The translations under genes and the position numbers were made by a program. From positions 1-64,000 of the forward strand of contig NZ_JAKILT010000016.1 of the NCBI RefSeq assembly GCF_023283535.1: DNA of 64,000 bases. Direction: 5' to 3'. Source of the DNA: Shewanella sairae. Its GTDB lineage: Bacteria; Pseudomonadota; Gammaproteobacteria; Enterobacterales; Shewanellaceae. Below are positions 17,375-27,699 of this stretch, one piece after another. Below the pieces are notes generated by a model that saw nothing but the letters and a program-made list of their open reading frames with translations, was not told the DNA's origin and ran no database searches. Position 1 is the stretch's first letter; every line of letters begins with the position of its first letter.

Positions 17375-17918
17375 CTGCAGTAAGGCCACGTTTGTATGAA
17401 TCGGGAATAAGGCTGTTGATATCGATATGTGCAATACGTTGGTGAGTAAAACCTAAAGAGTCTAAATGGCGTAATAATGTGGTTTCCATTAACGGCACAG
17501 CGCTAAGGATTTGTTCGGTTAAACCTAATGTCATGGGCTCAAGAACGGTAGGAGTAATGCCTAGCACAAAAGTTTTAGGGCGGTCGCCTACCATGTCCAT
17601 CATGATCAAAGTCTGCAGCATCTCAACTTCGTGAGCACTGCCTTGCCAATCAATTTCAGCGGGTGCCTTATCAAAATCAAAGAAATACACTTCGCCTGGT
17701 GCTACGCCGTTAGCGTTAACCGTATCGACCACAATTAGGTAGTCATATTGGCAAAGAGTGGGAATTAAACCTTGGGCAAGTGTTCCACCATCTAAAATAT
17801 CGAGTTGTTCGATAGGATGGTGGAAGCTGTAGTTTTCTTGGATGTAATTGACGAAGTGTACGCCGATGCCCTCATCGGCGTACAGGACATTGCCAATACC
17901 AAGTAGCAATACCTTCAT
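17361..17918 (-). CDS. hyaD: Hydrogenase maturation endopeptidase HyaD
   Basis: This 185-residue protease removes the C-terminal extension of the large subunit after nickel insertion. The family motifs are GIGNVLYADEGIGVH, where the glutamate is a nickel ligand, then LIVVDTVNANG with the aspartate ligand, and SAHEVEM with the histidine ligand. Its substrate is the HyaB encoded upstream, whose tail has the matching cleavage motif. It lies directly after hyaC (9 nt gap). Confidence 0.93.
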   Translation of the reverse strand: MKVLLLGIGNVLYADEGIGVHFVNYIQENYSFHHPIEQLDILDGGTLAQGLIPTLCQYDYLIVVDTVNANGVAPGEVYFFDFDKAPAEIDWQGSAHEVEMLQTLIMMDMVGDRPKTFVLGITPTVLEPMTLGLTEQILSAVPLMETTLLRHLDSLGFTHQRIAHIDINSLIPDSYKRGLTADEEY

Positions 17919-17927
17919 GTTTTCCTT

Positions 17928-18596
17928 TTATTTTTTCTTATGGTAATCGTAGCCTGAGACAATAGAGTCAACAGAGTTGTGCTTAAAGCGAATGCCGGAC
18001 CAAACAGCCATATAAACGTGGATCACCACGAATATAATAAATACCCAAGTGAGGTAATGATGCCAGATCCGCACTGGTGCTAATCCACCCATCAAAGCCG
18101 TTAACCAATTAGCCATTGGCGCTAATAACCCTCCTAGACCTTCGTGATATACATTGGCATATAAGACCAATCCTGTAATACAGATTAATAATGCAACGAC
18201 AGATATTGCTAAGTAAGTCACGAACTGCAGCGGGCCATATACTCCAGCTTTGTCTAAATGTCCCATCCATAGGTATGATTTAAGCTGAGTTATCCAACTC
18301 TTCACACTCATCACATCTTTAAAGGAGCGGCGCTCAATGTCGCTTTTACCAAAAAAGAATAGATAAGCACGTACTATGGTGATCGCTACCAGTAAAAAAC
18401 CAAAAACTTGATGTGCAGCGCGGATATAGCCCTGTACTAATACATCAGAGTTATCGGGAGCCACTAAAAATGGCCACGATATATAAAACCCTGTGATGAT
18501 GAGTACCAAAATGGCTAATGCTCTTAGCCAATGGAATATTCTTATCGCTGCACCAAAGATTAGTTCTCTATGGTAGGGCGCAGATTGAGTTGTCAT
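17928..18596 (-). CDS. hyaC: [NiFe] hydrogenase cytochrome b subunit HyaC
   Basis: This 222-residue integral membrane protein accepts electrons from HyaA and passes them to quinone. Four hydrophobic segments are visible (starting near residues 20, 60, 128 and 182). The likely b-heme histidines are in the first (RIFHWLRAL), second (RAAHQVFGF) and last segments (HHYLTWVFIIFVVIHVYMAVW). The length agrees with the HyaC/HupZ family. It is placed between hyaB and hyaD, as in other hya operons. Confidence 0.92.
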   Translation of the reverse strand: MTTQSAPYHRELIFGAAIRIFHWLRALAILVLIITGFYISWPFLVAPDNSDVLVQGYIRAAHQVFGFLLVAITIVRAYLFFFGKSDIERRSFKDVMSVKSWITQLKSYLWMGHLDKAGVYGPLQFVTYLAISVVALLICITGLVLYANVYHEGLGGLLAPMANWLTALMGGLAPVRIWHHYLTWVFIIFVVIHVYMAVWSGIRFKHNSVDSIVSGYDYHKKK

Positions 18597-18610
18597 GCTA
18601 TCCCCCTTGG

Positions 18611-20314
18611 TTAAAATCCGTTGGGATCAATTTTAAATTCACCTAAGTTTTGGCCTTTGTAATCCATGACGTGTACTGCACATGCCATGCAAGGGTCAAA
18701 AGAGTGAATAATGCGGATAACTTCTAAAGGCTTAGTTGGATCTTCAAGTTTCAAACCAATCAGCGATGCTTCATAAGGGCCCATTTTGCCTTGTGCGTCG
18801 ACAGGTCCAGCATTCCAAGTGGTGGGTACCACTGCTTGATAGTTTTCAACTTTGCCACCTTTGATACGGATCCAATGGCTAAGCATGCCGCGCGGCGCCT
18901 CAATCATGGCGTGGCCCACATATTCTTTGCTTGAGTCGATCTCAGGTTTAACGTAGGTCGATTCATCAGACTGCATGTTGGTTAGCATGGCGTCGAAAGT
19001 CTTTAGCCCTTCTTCAGCAACAATAACCGTCTGCAGCATACGCGCAGCTGTACGGCCTAAGGTCGTAAACAGTGCTTCAACTGGTAGACCTGTTGCTTCA
19101 AGTAAGCCATTGACTGCATCAACGACCACTTGATTGCCACGGGCATAGCTGACTAATAGACACGCTAAAGGACCAACTTCTACAGGTTCTCCGTTGTATC
19201 TTGGTGATTTAACCCAAGTGTACTTGCCGTCGCCATCAACGGTAGGCAGCTTGCCGTACACGGTATCGCGCTCAACAAAACCGGTGTAATCAGGGACTGT
19301 TGTTCCGTCATAAGGATGCTCTGGTTTATCAGCTTTATACCAAGCGTGGGTCGCATCTTCTGAGATCATATCTGGATCTAAATCAGCTACATTGGCCAAG
19401 TCGCCATTCATAATCACGCCTTGATTAAACATGTACTGGTTATCACCGAGTAAGAAGTCGTCACAAGCTAAGAAGTTTTTAATATTGACGCCACCCAATA
19501 CACTCGGCTCGCTACCAAATGCCGCTGCTGCCATAACAATATCGGCTTTATAAGCGCGAATGATAAAGTCATGCACCATTTCATGCTTTTGCTTCCACTC
19601 TTGTAAGCGAGCAGGGCTTAGCATGTCGCGGACAGAGGTTACACCACCCACTACGATTGATTGCGGGTGCGGTGATTTACCACCAAAGATGGCAAGCATC
19701 TCTGCGGCGACGCGCTGAACTTCAAGTGCTTTTAGATAATGAGATAGCGCAATGAGGTTTTGTTCCGGTGTGAACTTATAAGTGCCATTGCCCCAATAAG
19801 CGTTAGCAAAAGGACCAAGCTTGCCGGTTTCAACTAAGCCTTTAACCCTTTGCTGTACCGCTCTGAGATCGCCTTCACCTGCAGCAATAGGGTTTTCGGT
19901 GTACTTCATTGCTTCTTGGGCAGCTAGTGCTGGGTCTGCACTTAACGCTGAAACCACATCTACCCAGTCAAGGCCATGTAAGTGATAGAAATGCACAATA
20001 TGGTCGTGCATATACAAGGATGTTTGCATCAAGCTACGTAAATATTTTGCGTTAAGTGGAATTTTTACCCCTAACGCATGCTCAACGGCTTCAGTACCGC
20101 AGCGGTAGTGAGAATAGGTACAGACACCACAAATACGCTGAACGATTAGCCCGACATCCATAGGTGTACGGCCTTTGAGAATCACTTCAATACCGCGCCA
20201 TAACGTTGAAGAAGACCATGCTTTTTGAATGACATTATTTTCGTCAACTTCGACTTCTACACGAAGGTGACCTTCAATACGAGTGATAGGATCGATTACT
20301 ACACGTTTGCTCAT
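18611..20314 (-). CDS. hyaB: [NiFe] hydrogenase large subunit HyaB
   Basis: The 567-residue subunit holds the Ni-Fe active site of a periplasmic-facing uptake hydrogenase. The four cysteine ligands are in RICGVCTYSH near residue 61 and DPCMACAVH near the C-terminus. After that histidine comes a 19-residue tail beginning VMDYKG, the expected HyaD-cleaved extension. It lacks its own signal and is exported with HyaA. The gap to hyaA is two bases, which indicates strong coupling. Confidence 0.96.
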   Translation of the reverse strand: MSKRVVIDPITRIEGHLRVEVEVDENNVIQKAWSSSTLWRGIEVILKGRTPMDVGLIVQRICGVCTYSHYRCGTEAVEHALGVKIPLNAKYLRSLMQTSLYMHDHIVHFYHLHGLDWVDVVSALSADPALAAQEAMKYTENPIAAGEGDLRAVQQRVKGLVETGKLGPFANAYWGNGTYKFTPEQNLIALSHYLKALEVQRVAAEMLAIFGGKSPHPQSIVVGGVTSVRDMLSPARLQEWKQKHEMVHDFIIRAYKADIVMAAAAFGSEPSVLGGVNIKNFLACDDFLLGDNQYMFNQGVIMNGDLANVADLDPDMISEDATHAWYKADKPEHPYDGTTVPDYTGFVERDTVYGKLPTVDGDGKYTWVKSPRYNGEPVEVGPLACLLVSYARGNQVVVDAVNGLLEATGLPVEALFTTLGRTAARMLQTVIVAEEGLKTFDAMLTNMQSDESTYVKPEIDSSKEYVGHAMIEAPRGMLSHWIRIKGGKVENYQAVVPTTWNAGPVDAQGKMGPYEASLIGLKLEDPTKPLEVIRIIHSFDPCMACAVHVMDYKGQNLGEFKIDPNGF

Positions 20315-20316
20315 GA

Positions 20317-21453
20317 TTATTCCTCTTCAGGCTTGGCTAAAATACTGGCGACAGCATGTGCGCCAATTCCCACTGCGGTGGCACCCAAGATAACTGCGCC
20401 TATGGTGTCGCTGGTGGCATCTAAACCATGCAGTAATTGTCTGCCTAAAGGTTTTTCAAAGTCAGCCATATCATCCCAGAAACTTGGCTCTGAGCAGCCG
20501 ATACAGCCATGGCCTGCAAGCACGGGCCAGCTGATATGGTGGTTGAATCGCTCTGTTGGGCAGTTGTTATAGGTGTACGGGCCCTTACAGCCGACTTTAT
20601 ATAAGCAATAACCATCTTTAGCGCCTTGATCGCCAAACTCTTCTACAAATTCGCCGGCATCAAAGCGGCCACGGCGCTCGCAGTTATCATGTACGCGCGC
20701 CCCATAAGCCCACTTAGGACGATTAAACATATCAAGGGCAGGTAGCTTGCCGAACATAATGAAGTACATCAGTGTGCCGACAATATTCTTTTCACTCGGT
20801 GGACAACCGCTTAAATTAATCACGGTTTTATCGACAACTTCGTAAACACCTTTGGCACCGGTTGGATTCGGTGCAGCGGCTTGAATACCACCAAATGCGG
20901 CGCAGGTGCCGACAGAGATAATCGCTGCCGCACCTTCTGCGGCTTCTTTAACTATGTGTAATCCTGTATGGCCTTTACAGCCTACCGTTAAGTAGGCACC
21001 GTTATTAGCGGTTGGTACAGCACCTTCAACCGCAAGCAGGTAGTTGCCTTTATAGGCTTTTAGCGCATGCTCAAGGTTTTCTTCTGCTTGCCAGCCCGCA
21101 GCGGCCATCAAGGTTTCGTGGTATTCGAGTGAAACATGTTTAAAGATAAGGGTATCGAGATTGGGGCTATCGGTACGGATCAAAGATTCGGAACAACCAG
21201 TACATTCAGCGAGGTGTAACCAAACGAGTGGCACTCTATCAGCAAGCTCTGCAGCTTCAGCGACCAAAGTGCTAAAAGGCAGTGGCAGAGCGAGCATTGC
21301 AGTCACTGCAGCGCTCCATTTCATAAAGTCACGACGGGTTATGCCGTTTTGTTGCATTTTTTGCTGTAGCGTTTCACCACCACGTGGTTCTAGCTGGCGA
21401 AGTTGTTCTATTCGCGCTAAACCTTGCTGATAAAGGGCTTCATGTGTTTCCAT
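20317..21453 (-). CDS. hyaA: [NiFe] hydrogenase small subunit HyaA (Tat-exported)
   Basis: This 378-residue subunit carries three iron-sulfur clusters. A Tat signal is clear: RRDFMK at about residues 36-41, then a hydrophobic stretch. The proximal cluster motifs are ECTGCSES, VGTCAAFGG and LSGCPPSE; distal and medial cluster motifs are HDNCERRG, CKGPYTYNNCP and HGCIGCSE. A C-terminal hydrophobic anchor (AVILGATAVGIGAHAVA) binds HyaC. Oxygen-tolerant enzymes have two extra cysteines near the proximal cluster (ECTCCSE and a later one); both positions are glycine here, so a standard oxygen-sensitive cluster is expected. First gene of the operon. Confidence 0.96.
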   Translation of the reverse strand: METHEALYQQGLARIEQLRQLEPRGGETLQQKMQQNGITRRDFMKWSAAVTAMLALPLPFSTLVAEAAELADRVPLVWLHLAECTGCSESLIRTDSPNLDTLIFKHVSLEYHETLMAAAGWQAEENLEHALKAYKGNYLLAVEGAVPTANNGAYLTVGCKGHTGLHIVKEAAEGAAAIISVGTCAAFGGIQAAAPNPTGAKGVYEVVDKTVINLSGCPPSEKNIVGTLMYFIMFGKLPALDMFNRPKWAYGARVHDNCERRGRFDAGEFVEEFGDQGAKDGYCLYKVGCKGPYTYNNCPTERFNHHISWPVLAGHGCIGCSEPSFWDDMADFEKPLGRQLLHGLDATSDTIGAVILGATAVGIGAHAVASILAKPEEE

Positions 21454-22109
21454 GGTTAAACCTTTTTTTATTTATAAGGAAATTGCTCAACCAAAACAGT
21501 CTAGGCCTCATAAATGCGATGGTTCTTGATATGCGTCAAGCTTTACGGACCTTTGTGGGATAGTACACAAAGCAGGTTTAAAGCAGTTGAACTGGATCAT
21601 CAAAATAATATCCCCTTAGACAAATTGACCCAAAACTGCTTAATAAGTGATGTACCTCACAATTTTTGATTGATTTTTAGCTGTCCCTGAAATCGTTTTA
21701 AGTTCTTAATCTGTTAAATGCCTAGGTAATGGAGCGCTATTATTTGAGCGTTAATTCATTAAAGTGTGAGGTGGTCGGCTTGTGCTGGCTGCTTGGTGTG
21801 ACCCAGGTCTGGTTGGTAGGTTTTTTTGAGAGTTGAGTGGTTTTTATTTTGTTAAATCTGTTAACGAGTTGGATCTTGAGTGTGTTTATTAAGGTTTATT
21901 TAATATAAATAAGCATTTTAAGCAGAAAGTGACTTTCATTTTGTGATGGCTTCTTGCTACTCTCCACATTTACGAGGGTACGGTTAATAAGTTTGATTCG
22001 TACTTACTCTCTTAAATAATGAAATGTTGACTGTATAGTGTGCAATTTTTACAAGTGCATTAACGAATTGCTCGCATTTATCAACGGCACTCAATAAGCA
22101 GGATATTGT
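21454..22109. other. Long intergenic region between divergent hya and cyo-side genes
   Basis: No credible gene is seen in these 656 bases. The hyaA-proximal end carries an FNR-like box (21526-21539). The rest is AT-rich and should hold the promoter of the small membrane protein gene at 22110. I saw no terminator or large repeat. Confidence 0.6.
21526..21539 (-). promoter_or_regulatory. FNR-like box upstream of hyaA
   Basis: TTGATATGCGTCAA matches TTGAT-N4-ATCAA with one mismatch. Centring it at -41.5 puts the start point near 21491, and TAGACT (minus strand, about 21498-21503) falls at -10, four of six matching TATAAT. This is consistent with anaerobic activation of hyaABCD by an FNR-type regulator (EtrA in Shewanella). 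Confidence 0.55.
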
Positions 22110-22502
22110 TTGAAATTAACTTCTTCACAGCAATGGATTACGACACTGTCACGCTTGACAGAAGAATCTAATGTAAAAAAAGTTAGTTATTCCCTGTTTG
22201 TAAATGGGCTGATTTTACTTTTATTCTCAGAAAGTCTTGGCGCATTGGTTGATGTTAGTGAATTAATCGCGCTAGGTGACAGCTTTATTTTAGAATGTTT
22301 GGGCGTTAGTTTTGCCAGTTTACTGCTGACTAACCCAATCGTTGTCGAACAATTATGGCGCCTCGTTCGCTATATTCATAAACTGCTGAACGATCTCCTG
22401 ATCCACAAGCAAACGCCAATTACGCACCTTGCCCCAACTTCCTCACAAGTGGCTGTCGCACACGGTTGCCGCGCTCCACCTTACTTTTCTCAGTGTTTGT
22501 AA
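22110..22502 (+). CDS. Hypothetical small membrane protein upstream of cyoA
   Basis: This 130-residue product has two hydrophobic segments (about residues 29-48 and 58-76) and a soluble tail. I do not recognise the family. The start is a TTG with AGGAT about 6-10 nt upstream. It lies 233 bp before cyoA in the same orientation, with a possible hairpin between them, so it may or may not be co-transcribed. No heme or metal motif is seen. Confidence 0.5.
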   Translation: MKLTSSQQWITTLSRLTEESNVKKVSYSLFVNGLILLLFSESLGALVDVSELIALGDSFILECLGVSFASLLLTNPIVVEQLWRLVRYIHKLLNDLLIHKQTPITHLAPTSSQVAVAHGCRAPPYFSQCL

Positions 22503-22735
22503 ATTCTATTATTTAGAAACACACCTTTAATTTGTTGATAAAAGATTAAGAGTCGCTTTGGCTTTTTGTTTTTTAGCACATAGCTATTATCAAATAAAAT
22601 CATAAATATACATGGTCATACCTGTGCGTATTAAGCATGGCTATAACTGCGTGATAAAGATAATAGCCAATGCTGTAGTGCAAGTGTTGTCCTGTCTACA
22701 GAGAGATAAAGCTTTAAGGTTAGAGGAATCTTCCT

Positions 22736-23638
22736 TTGTTTATTAAAAGTTTGAGTAAAGCGACTTTGGCAATATTTTCGATATTGCTTAGTGGCTGCGC
22801 AGGCGGCGTGTTAGATCCTAAGGGACAAATAGGTATCGATGAGAAAAACCTCATTGTTATTGCCACGCTGCTAATGTTGATTGTTGTCATTCCGGTTATT
22901 TTCATGACGTTGTTTTTTGCATGGAAATATCGCGACGGTCGAGATCACGAGATATACACGCCTAAATGGGCTCATTCAACACTGATAGAAACTGTCGTGT
23001 GGTTCGTCCCCATAGTTATTGTTGTAATTTTAGGCGTCATTACTTGGGTATCCACCCATGAACTTGATCCCTACAAACCATTAAAACACGAAGCTACGCC
23101 CATTGAGGTAGAAGTGGTTTCGCTTAATTGGAAATGGTTATTTATCTACCCTGAACTGGGGATCGCTTCTGTTAATGAATTGGCTTTTCCTGCCAATGTT
23201 CCGGTTAATTTTAAAATAACTTCTGATACCGCGATGAACTCATTTTTCATTCCGCAACTAGGTAGTCAAATTTATTCAATGGCGGGTATGGCAACTCAGC
23301 TGCATTTAATCGCCAACGAAGCTGGGACATTCAATGGTATTTCTGCCAATTACAGTGGTGCTGGTTTCGCAGGAATGAAATTTAAAGCGATAGCCACAGC
23401 GACTCCTGAAGAGTTCGATGCTTGGGTTGCTAAGGTGAAAAGTCATGATCAAAAACTGGACGAGCAAAGTTACCAGCTGTTGGCTAAACCGAGTGAAAAC
23501 AATCCCGTTCAATATTATGGCCACGCGAGTAAAGGCATGTTCAACCATATCGTTATGCAATATATGTACATGGAACCCAGCATGGATATGTCACAACATT
23601 CAGGGCATATGCCCGCTAAACATGGGGAGTCAAAGTAA
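22736..23638 (+). CDS. cyoA: Cytochrome bo3 ubiquinol oxidase subunit II
   Basis: CyoA is the second subunit of the quinol oxidase. The protein (300 residues) starts at TTG with GAGGA upstream. It has a lipoprotein signal ending in the lipobox LLSGC, two membrane segments (about residues 42-62 and 85-105) and a periplasmic cupredoxin-like domain ([21 protein letters not shown]). The CuA cysteine/histidine ligands of cytochrome c oxidases are absent, as expected for a quinol oxidase. First gene of cyoABCDE, two bases before cyoB. Confidence 0.93.
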   Translation: MFIKSLSKATLAIFSILLSGCAGGVLDPKGQIGIDEKNLIVIATLLMLIVVIPVIFMTLFFAWKYRDGRDHEIYTPKWAHSTLIETVVWFVPIVIVVILGVITWVSTHELDPYKPLKHEATPIEVEVVSLNWKWLFIYPELGIASVNELAFPANVPVNFKITSDTAMNSFFIPQLGSQIYSMAGMATQLHLIANEAGTFNGISANYSGAGFAGMKFKAIATATPEEFDAWVAKVKSHDQKLDEQSYQLLAKPSENNPVQYYGHASKGMFNHIVMQYMYMEPSMDMSQHSGHMPAKHGESK

Positions 23639-23640
23639 CC

Positions 23641-25626
23641 ATGTCTATTTTTGGAAAGCTCACTTTAGAGTCTATACCGTATCACGAACCTATTATTATG
23701 GTGACATTAGCAGCCGTAGCCGTTATTGGGATTGTGATTGCTGGTCTTATTACTAAATATAAAAAGTGGAACGTGCTATGGAATGATTGGTTCACTTCTG
23801 TTGACCATAAACGTTTAGGGATTATGTACATCGTATTGGCTATGGTCATGCTGATCAGAGGATTTTCTGATGCCATTATGATGCGAACCCAGCAGGCGCT
23901 TGCTACTAACGGCGCAGCGGGGTACTTACCACCAGAGCACTATGATCAAATCTTCACTGCTCATGGGGTGATTATGATCATTTTTATGGCTATGCCATTT
24001 ATGATTGGTCTGATGAACCTAGTGGTGCCACTACAAATTGGTGCTCGTGATGTGGCCTTCCCATTTTTAAACAATTTAAGTTTCTGGCTTACCGCCTCTG
24101 GTGCGGTTTTGATCAATATCTCACTGGGTTTAGGTGAGTTTGCCAAAACGGGCTGGGTAGCTTATCCACCTTTGTCTGAATTGGCATTTAGTCCAGGAGT
24201 CGGAGTTGATTATTATATCTGGGCGCTGCAGATCTCCGGCATAGGAACGACCCTAACAGGCGTTAACTTTATTGCCACAGTATTGAAAATGCGTGCACCG
24301 GGTATGAAGTTGATGCAGATGCCTATTTTCACTTGGACCTGCACTTGGGCCAACATCTTAATTGTGGCCTCATTTCCAATCTTGACGGCGTTGTTGGCAA
24401 TGCTAACGCTTGATCGTTATATGGATTTTCACTTTTTCACCAATGCCGGTGGCGGTAACGCCATGATGTACATCAACTTATTTTGGGCATGGGGACACCC
24501 TGAGGTCTATATTCTTATTTTACCGGCCTTTGGTATTTTCTCTGAAGTAATTTCGACCTTTACCTCAAAACGTTTATTTGGCTATAAGTCAATGGTTTGG
24601 GCGAGCGGTGCTATCTCTATTTTAGGCTTTATTGTTTGGTTACATCACTTCTTTACTATGGGGTCTAGCGCTAATGTCAATGCCTTTTTTGGGGTGATGA
24701 CCATGGTTATTGCTGTACCGACTGGGGTGAAGTTATTTAACTGGTTATTTACCATTTATCGTGGCCGTCTCCGAGTGACAGTACCCGTGTTATGGACCTT
24801 AGGTTTTATGACCACCTTTACCATTGGCGGCATGACTGGTGTGCTGCTAGCACTGCCGGGTGCTGATTATGTATTGCACAATAGTCTGTTTTTGATTGCG
24901 CATTTTCATAACACTATTGTGGGCGGCGCTGTGTTTGGCTATTTAGCCGGATTTGCTTATTGGTTCCCAAAAGCAATGGGCTTTACCTTAAATGAACGTT
25001 TAGGAAAGGCCTCATTCTGGTGTTGGCAAGTTGGTTTTTACGTTGCTTTTATGCCTTTGTATGTCCTTGGTTTCTTAGGTATGACACGTCGAATTAGCCA
25101 CACCGATAACCCGGATTGGAATTTCTGGATCTACTTTGCCGCAGTGGGCGCGTTTATCATTTTTGCTGGTATTGTTTTGCAGTTTGTTCAGCTCTATGTG
25201 AGCTTTCGTGACCGCGAGCAAAACCTTGATACTACTGGTGACCCTTGGAACGGGCATACACTTGAATGGTCAACAGCTTCACCGCCTCAGTTCTATAATT
25301 TTGCAGTAACCCCAACGGTTTCTGATATCGATGCATTTACAGATATGAAAGAAAAAGGCATCGCTTACCAGCGTTACGCACAATACCAACCAATCCATAT
25401 GCCAAAAAATACCGCTTGTGGTGTGTTAATCGCGCTCGCACTGACCGCCGCAGGTTTTGCTGCTGTGTGGCACATTCTCTGGCTAGCTATTGCTGGTTTG
25501 ATGGGCGCCTTTATCGTTTTTCTCGTTAGAGCTTATAGCAATGGACACGATTATTACGTTCAAGGTGATGAGATCACCGCAATTGAGACTGCGCACTTAG
25601 ATGCCGTAGCAAAGGGGGCTGTATGA
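23641..25626 (+). CDS. cyoB: Cytochrome bo3 ubiquinol oxidase subunit I
   Basis: CyoB (661 residues) is the catalytic heme-copper subunit, reducing oxygen to water and pumping protons. Low-spin heme ligand region FTAHGVIMI, the copper/tyrosine motif [12 protein letters not shown] (with the proton-channel glutamate two turns after the histidine), WLHHFF with the copper histidines, and [11 protein letters not shown] with the heme o3 and low-spin heme ligands are all intact. It overlaps cyoC by four bases (ATGA). Confidence 0.97.
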   Translation: MSIFGKLTLESIPYHEPIIMVTLAAVAVIGIVIAGLITKYKKWNVLWNDWFTSVDHKRLGIMYIVLAMVMLIRGFSDAIMMRTQQALATNGAAGYLPPEHYDQIFTAHGVIMIIFMAMPFMIGLMNLVVPLQIGARDVAFPFLNNLSFWLTASGAVLINISLGLGEFAKTGWVAYPPLSELAFSPGVGVDYYIWALQISGIGTTLTGVNFIATVLKMRAPGMKLMQMPIFTWTCTWANILIVASFPILTALLAMLTLDRYMDFHFFTNAGGGNAMMYINLFWAWGHPEVYILILPAFGIFSEVISTFTSKRLFGYKSMVWASGAISILGFIVWLHHFFTMGSSANVNAFFGVMTMVIAVPTGVKLFNWLFTIYRGRLRVTVPVLWTLGFMTTFTIGGMTGVLLALPGADYVLHNSLFLIAHFHNTIVGGAVFGYLAGFAYWFPKAMGFTLNERLGKASFWCWQVGFYVAFMPLYVLGFLGMTRRISHTDNPDWNFWIYFAAVGAFIIFAGIVLQFVQLYVSFRDREQNLDTTGDPWNGHTLEWSTASPPQFYNFAVTPTVSDIDAFTDMKEKGIAYQRYAQYQPIHMPKNTACGVLIALALTAAGFAAVWHILWLAIAGLMGAFIVFLVRAYSNGHDYYVQGDEITAIETAHLDAVAKGAV

Positions 25627-26252
25627 ATATGGAGATCGCAATGGAGCGTATGACGCAACAAGTGCAATCAGCTGATCCGGTTGAGCATCATGATAGCGAT
25701 GATACAAAACTGTTTGGCTTTTGGCTTTACTTGATGACGGATTGCATTTTATTTGCGTCAGTATTTGCAACGTATGCAGTGCTGTACATGAATACTGATG
25801 GCGGTGTGTCAGGTAAAGACATATTTGAATTGAACTTTGTGTTAGTTGAAACCCTCTCCCTGTTATTTAGCAGTATTACCTTTGGGTTCGCTTTTATTTG
25901 TGCCAAACGCAATAAGCGTATAGCCACCTTAAGTTGGTTGTTAGTGACTTTTGCGTTGGGCTGCGTATTTATTGGTATGGAGGTGTATGAGTTTCACCAT
26001 TTGATTATGGCTGGCCATGGTCCCCAGCGGAGTGCGTTTTTATCCTCATTTTTTGCGCTCGTTGGCTTGCATGGTTTACATGTTACAGCTGGGCTAATTT
26101 GGATGGCCATTATGATGGTCGAAATACTAAAAACCGGTCTAAATAATCGCAGTATTACCCGCTTAAATTGTTTAAGTCTGTTTTGGCACTTTCTGGATAT
26201 TGTTTGGATCTGCGTCTTTACGCTTGTGTATTTATTAGGGGTTATTTCATGA
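25623..26252 (+). CDS. cyoC: Cytochrome bo3 ubiquinol oxidase subunit III
   Basis: This 209-residue membrane protein has five hydrophobic segments after a polar N-terminus of about 30 residues, as in CyoC. Typical sequence landmarks are [21 protein letters not shown] and [20 protein letters not shown], close to E. coli CyoC. It stabilises the oxidase core. It overlaps cyoB (4 nt) and cyoD (4 nt). Confidence 0.93.
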   Translation: MNMEIAMERMTQQVQSADPVEHHDSDDTKLFGFWLYLMTDCILFASVFATYAVLYMNTDGGVSGKDIFELNFVLVETLSLLFSSITFGFAFICAKRNKRIATLSWLLVTFALGCVFIGMEVYEFHHLIMAGHGPQRSAFLSSFFALVGLHGLHVTAGLIWMAIMMVEILKTGLNNRSITRLNCLSLFWHFLDIVWICVFTLVYLLGVIS

Positions 26253-26584
26253 GCCAATCAAAGTTGAATAATATCGAGCAAGTTGATTCAATTTATATGG
26301 AGATTAAGTCCTACTTAATCGGCTTTGTGCTGTCGATCATCTTAACCGCCATTCCTTTTTGGTCGGTGATGAAGGCGCCATTTGATAAGCAGATCACCAT
26401 TGCGGTTGTGCTTGTAACGGCTATCGTACAAATCGTTGTGCATTTAAAGTATTTTTTGCATTTGGATTTTTCGACAAAGGGTCGCCTCAATACATTCTCA
26501 TTCCTATTTACAGCCTTGGTTATTGTCATGGTCGTAGGCTTGTCAGTGTGGATTATCTACGCTGCGAATGCATTGATGATGTAG
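26249..26584 (+). CDS. cyoD: Cytochrome bo3 ubiquinol oxidase subunit IV
   Basis: The start is the ATG at 26249 in ATGA overlap with cyoC; the frame is open further upstream but that part is cyoC in another frame. The 111-residue product has three membrane segments, including [12 protein letters not shown], typical of CyoD. It assists assembly of the oxidase. Confidence 0.9.
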   Translation: MSQSKLNNIEQVDSIYMEIKSYLIGFVLSIILTAIPFWSVMKAPFDKQITIAVVLVTAIVQIVVHLKYFLHLDFSTKGRLNTFSFLFTALVIVMVVGLSVWIIYAANALMM

Positions 26585-26597
26585 CGAGAAATTGATA

Positions 26598-27551
26598 ATG
26601 AAAAATATAAGTCAGTTGATATCAACACCGTTGACTACGCCACCTGCTGTATTAACTCGCTATAAGGCGAATCTATTAGGTTATGTCCAAATCACTAAGC
26701 CTGGGATCATTCTTGGAAATTTAATTTCTGTTGCTGGAGGCTTTTTGCTGGCAGCAAAAGGGGATGTCAATGTGGGCTTGATGCTGGCAACTCTAATCGG
26801 ATTGTCTTTAGTCGTTGCGTCAGGTTGCGCGGTGAATAACTGTATTGACCGAGATATCGACGTAAAAATGCAGCGTACGTGTAATCGGGTGACTGCTACT
26901 GGCGAGGCGTCGTTAGGTAGCATATTGGCATTGGCTGGCTTACTTGGTGTAGCAGGATTTTGGGCTTTGGCATATTTCACCAATGCAACCGCTTTATTGT
27001 TTGCTGCCGTCGGTTACCTAGTTTATGTGGGTTTCTATAGCCTGTACATGAAACGTCGTTCGGTCTACGGCACATTAGTCGGCAGTTTCTCTGGGGCTGT
27101 GCCTCCAGTAGTTGGCTACTGCGCGGTTACAGGTAAGTTGGATATTGGCGCGGTTATCTTGTTAGTGATGTTTAGTCTTTGGCAGATGCCGCATTCATAT
27201 GCGATAGCTATTTTCCGATATGACGACTACCTTGCTGCAAAAATCCCCGTTTTACCCATAGCTAAAGGCATGACCAAAGCTAAATTGCATATTGTGCTTT
27301 ATATAGCAGTTTTTGCTTTGGTCAGTAGCTTACTGCCATTAACTGGGTATACCGGAATAACCTTTATGGCCGTTACTTGTGCTACCAGCTTATGGTGGCT
27401 GGCGATGGCGCTAAAAGGTTATCGCCAAGGAATTAACTTACAGAGGTGGGCGCGACAAGTTTTTGGGTTTTCAATTCTTACCATAACAGCGCTAAGTATC
27501 ACCATGGCGCTGGATTTTCAACAAGTGGCGCAAACGCCTTTCACACATTAA
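26598..27551 (+). CDS. cyoE: Heme O synthase (protoheme IX farnesyltransferase)
   Basis: CyoE attaches a farnesyl group to heme B, giving the heme O used by CyoB. About 317 residues, multi-spanning UbiA-family prenyltransferase, with the first aspartate motif [15 protein letters not shown] and the [15 protein letters not shown] region that are diagnostic of heme O synthases. ATG 26598 is preferred to the in-frame TTG two codons upstream. It ends the cyo operon; no strong terminator was seen before the next gene. Confidence 0.95.
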   Translation: MKNISQLISTPLTTPPAVLTRYKANLLGYVQITKPGIILGNLISVAGGFLLAAKGDVNVGLMLATLIGLSLVVASGCAVNNCIDRDIDVKMQRTCNRVTATGEASLGSILALAGLLGVAGFWALAYFTNATALLFAAVGYLVYVGFYSLYMKRRSVYGTLVGSFSGAVPPVVGYCAVTGKLDIGAVILLVMFSLWQMPHSYAIAIFRYDDYLAAKIPVLPIAKGMTKAKLHIVLYIAVFALVSSLLPLTGYTGITFMAVTCATSLWWLAMALKGYRQGINLQRWARQVFGFSILTITALSITMALDFQQVAQTPFTH

Positions 27552-27699
27552 ACACTGGAATAACCCATAAACGGGTTCTTACTTAAGTTGATTTTTAGGA
27601 CGGGAATACATGATGTGTCCCGTTACTAATGAGTCAGTTATGAGAGCGTAATCAGAAGAAATATAACGACAGAATAACTCAAAAAAGAAGGAGATCTAT

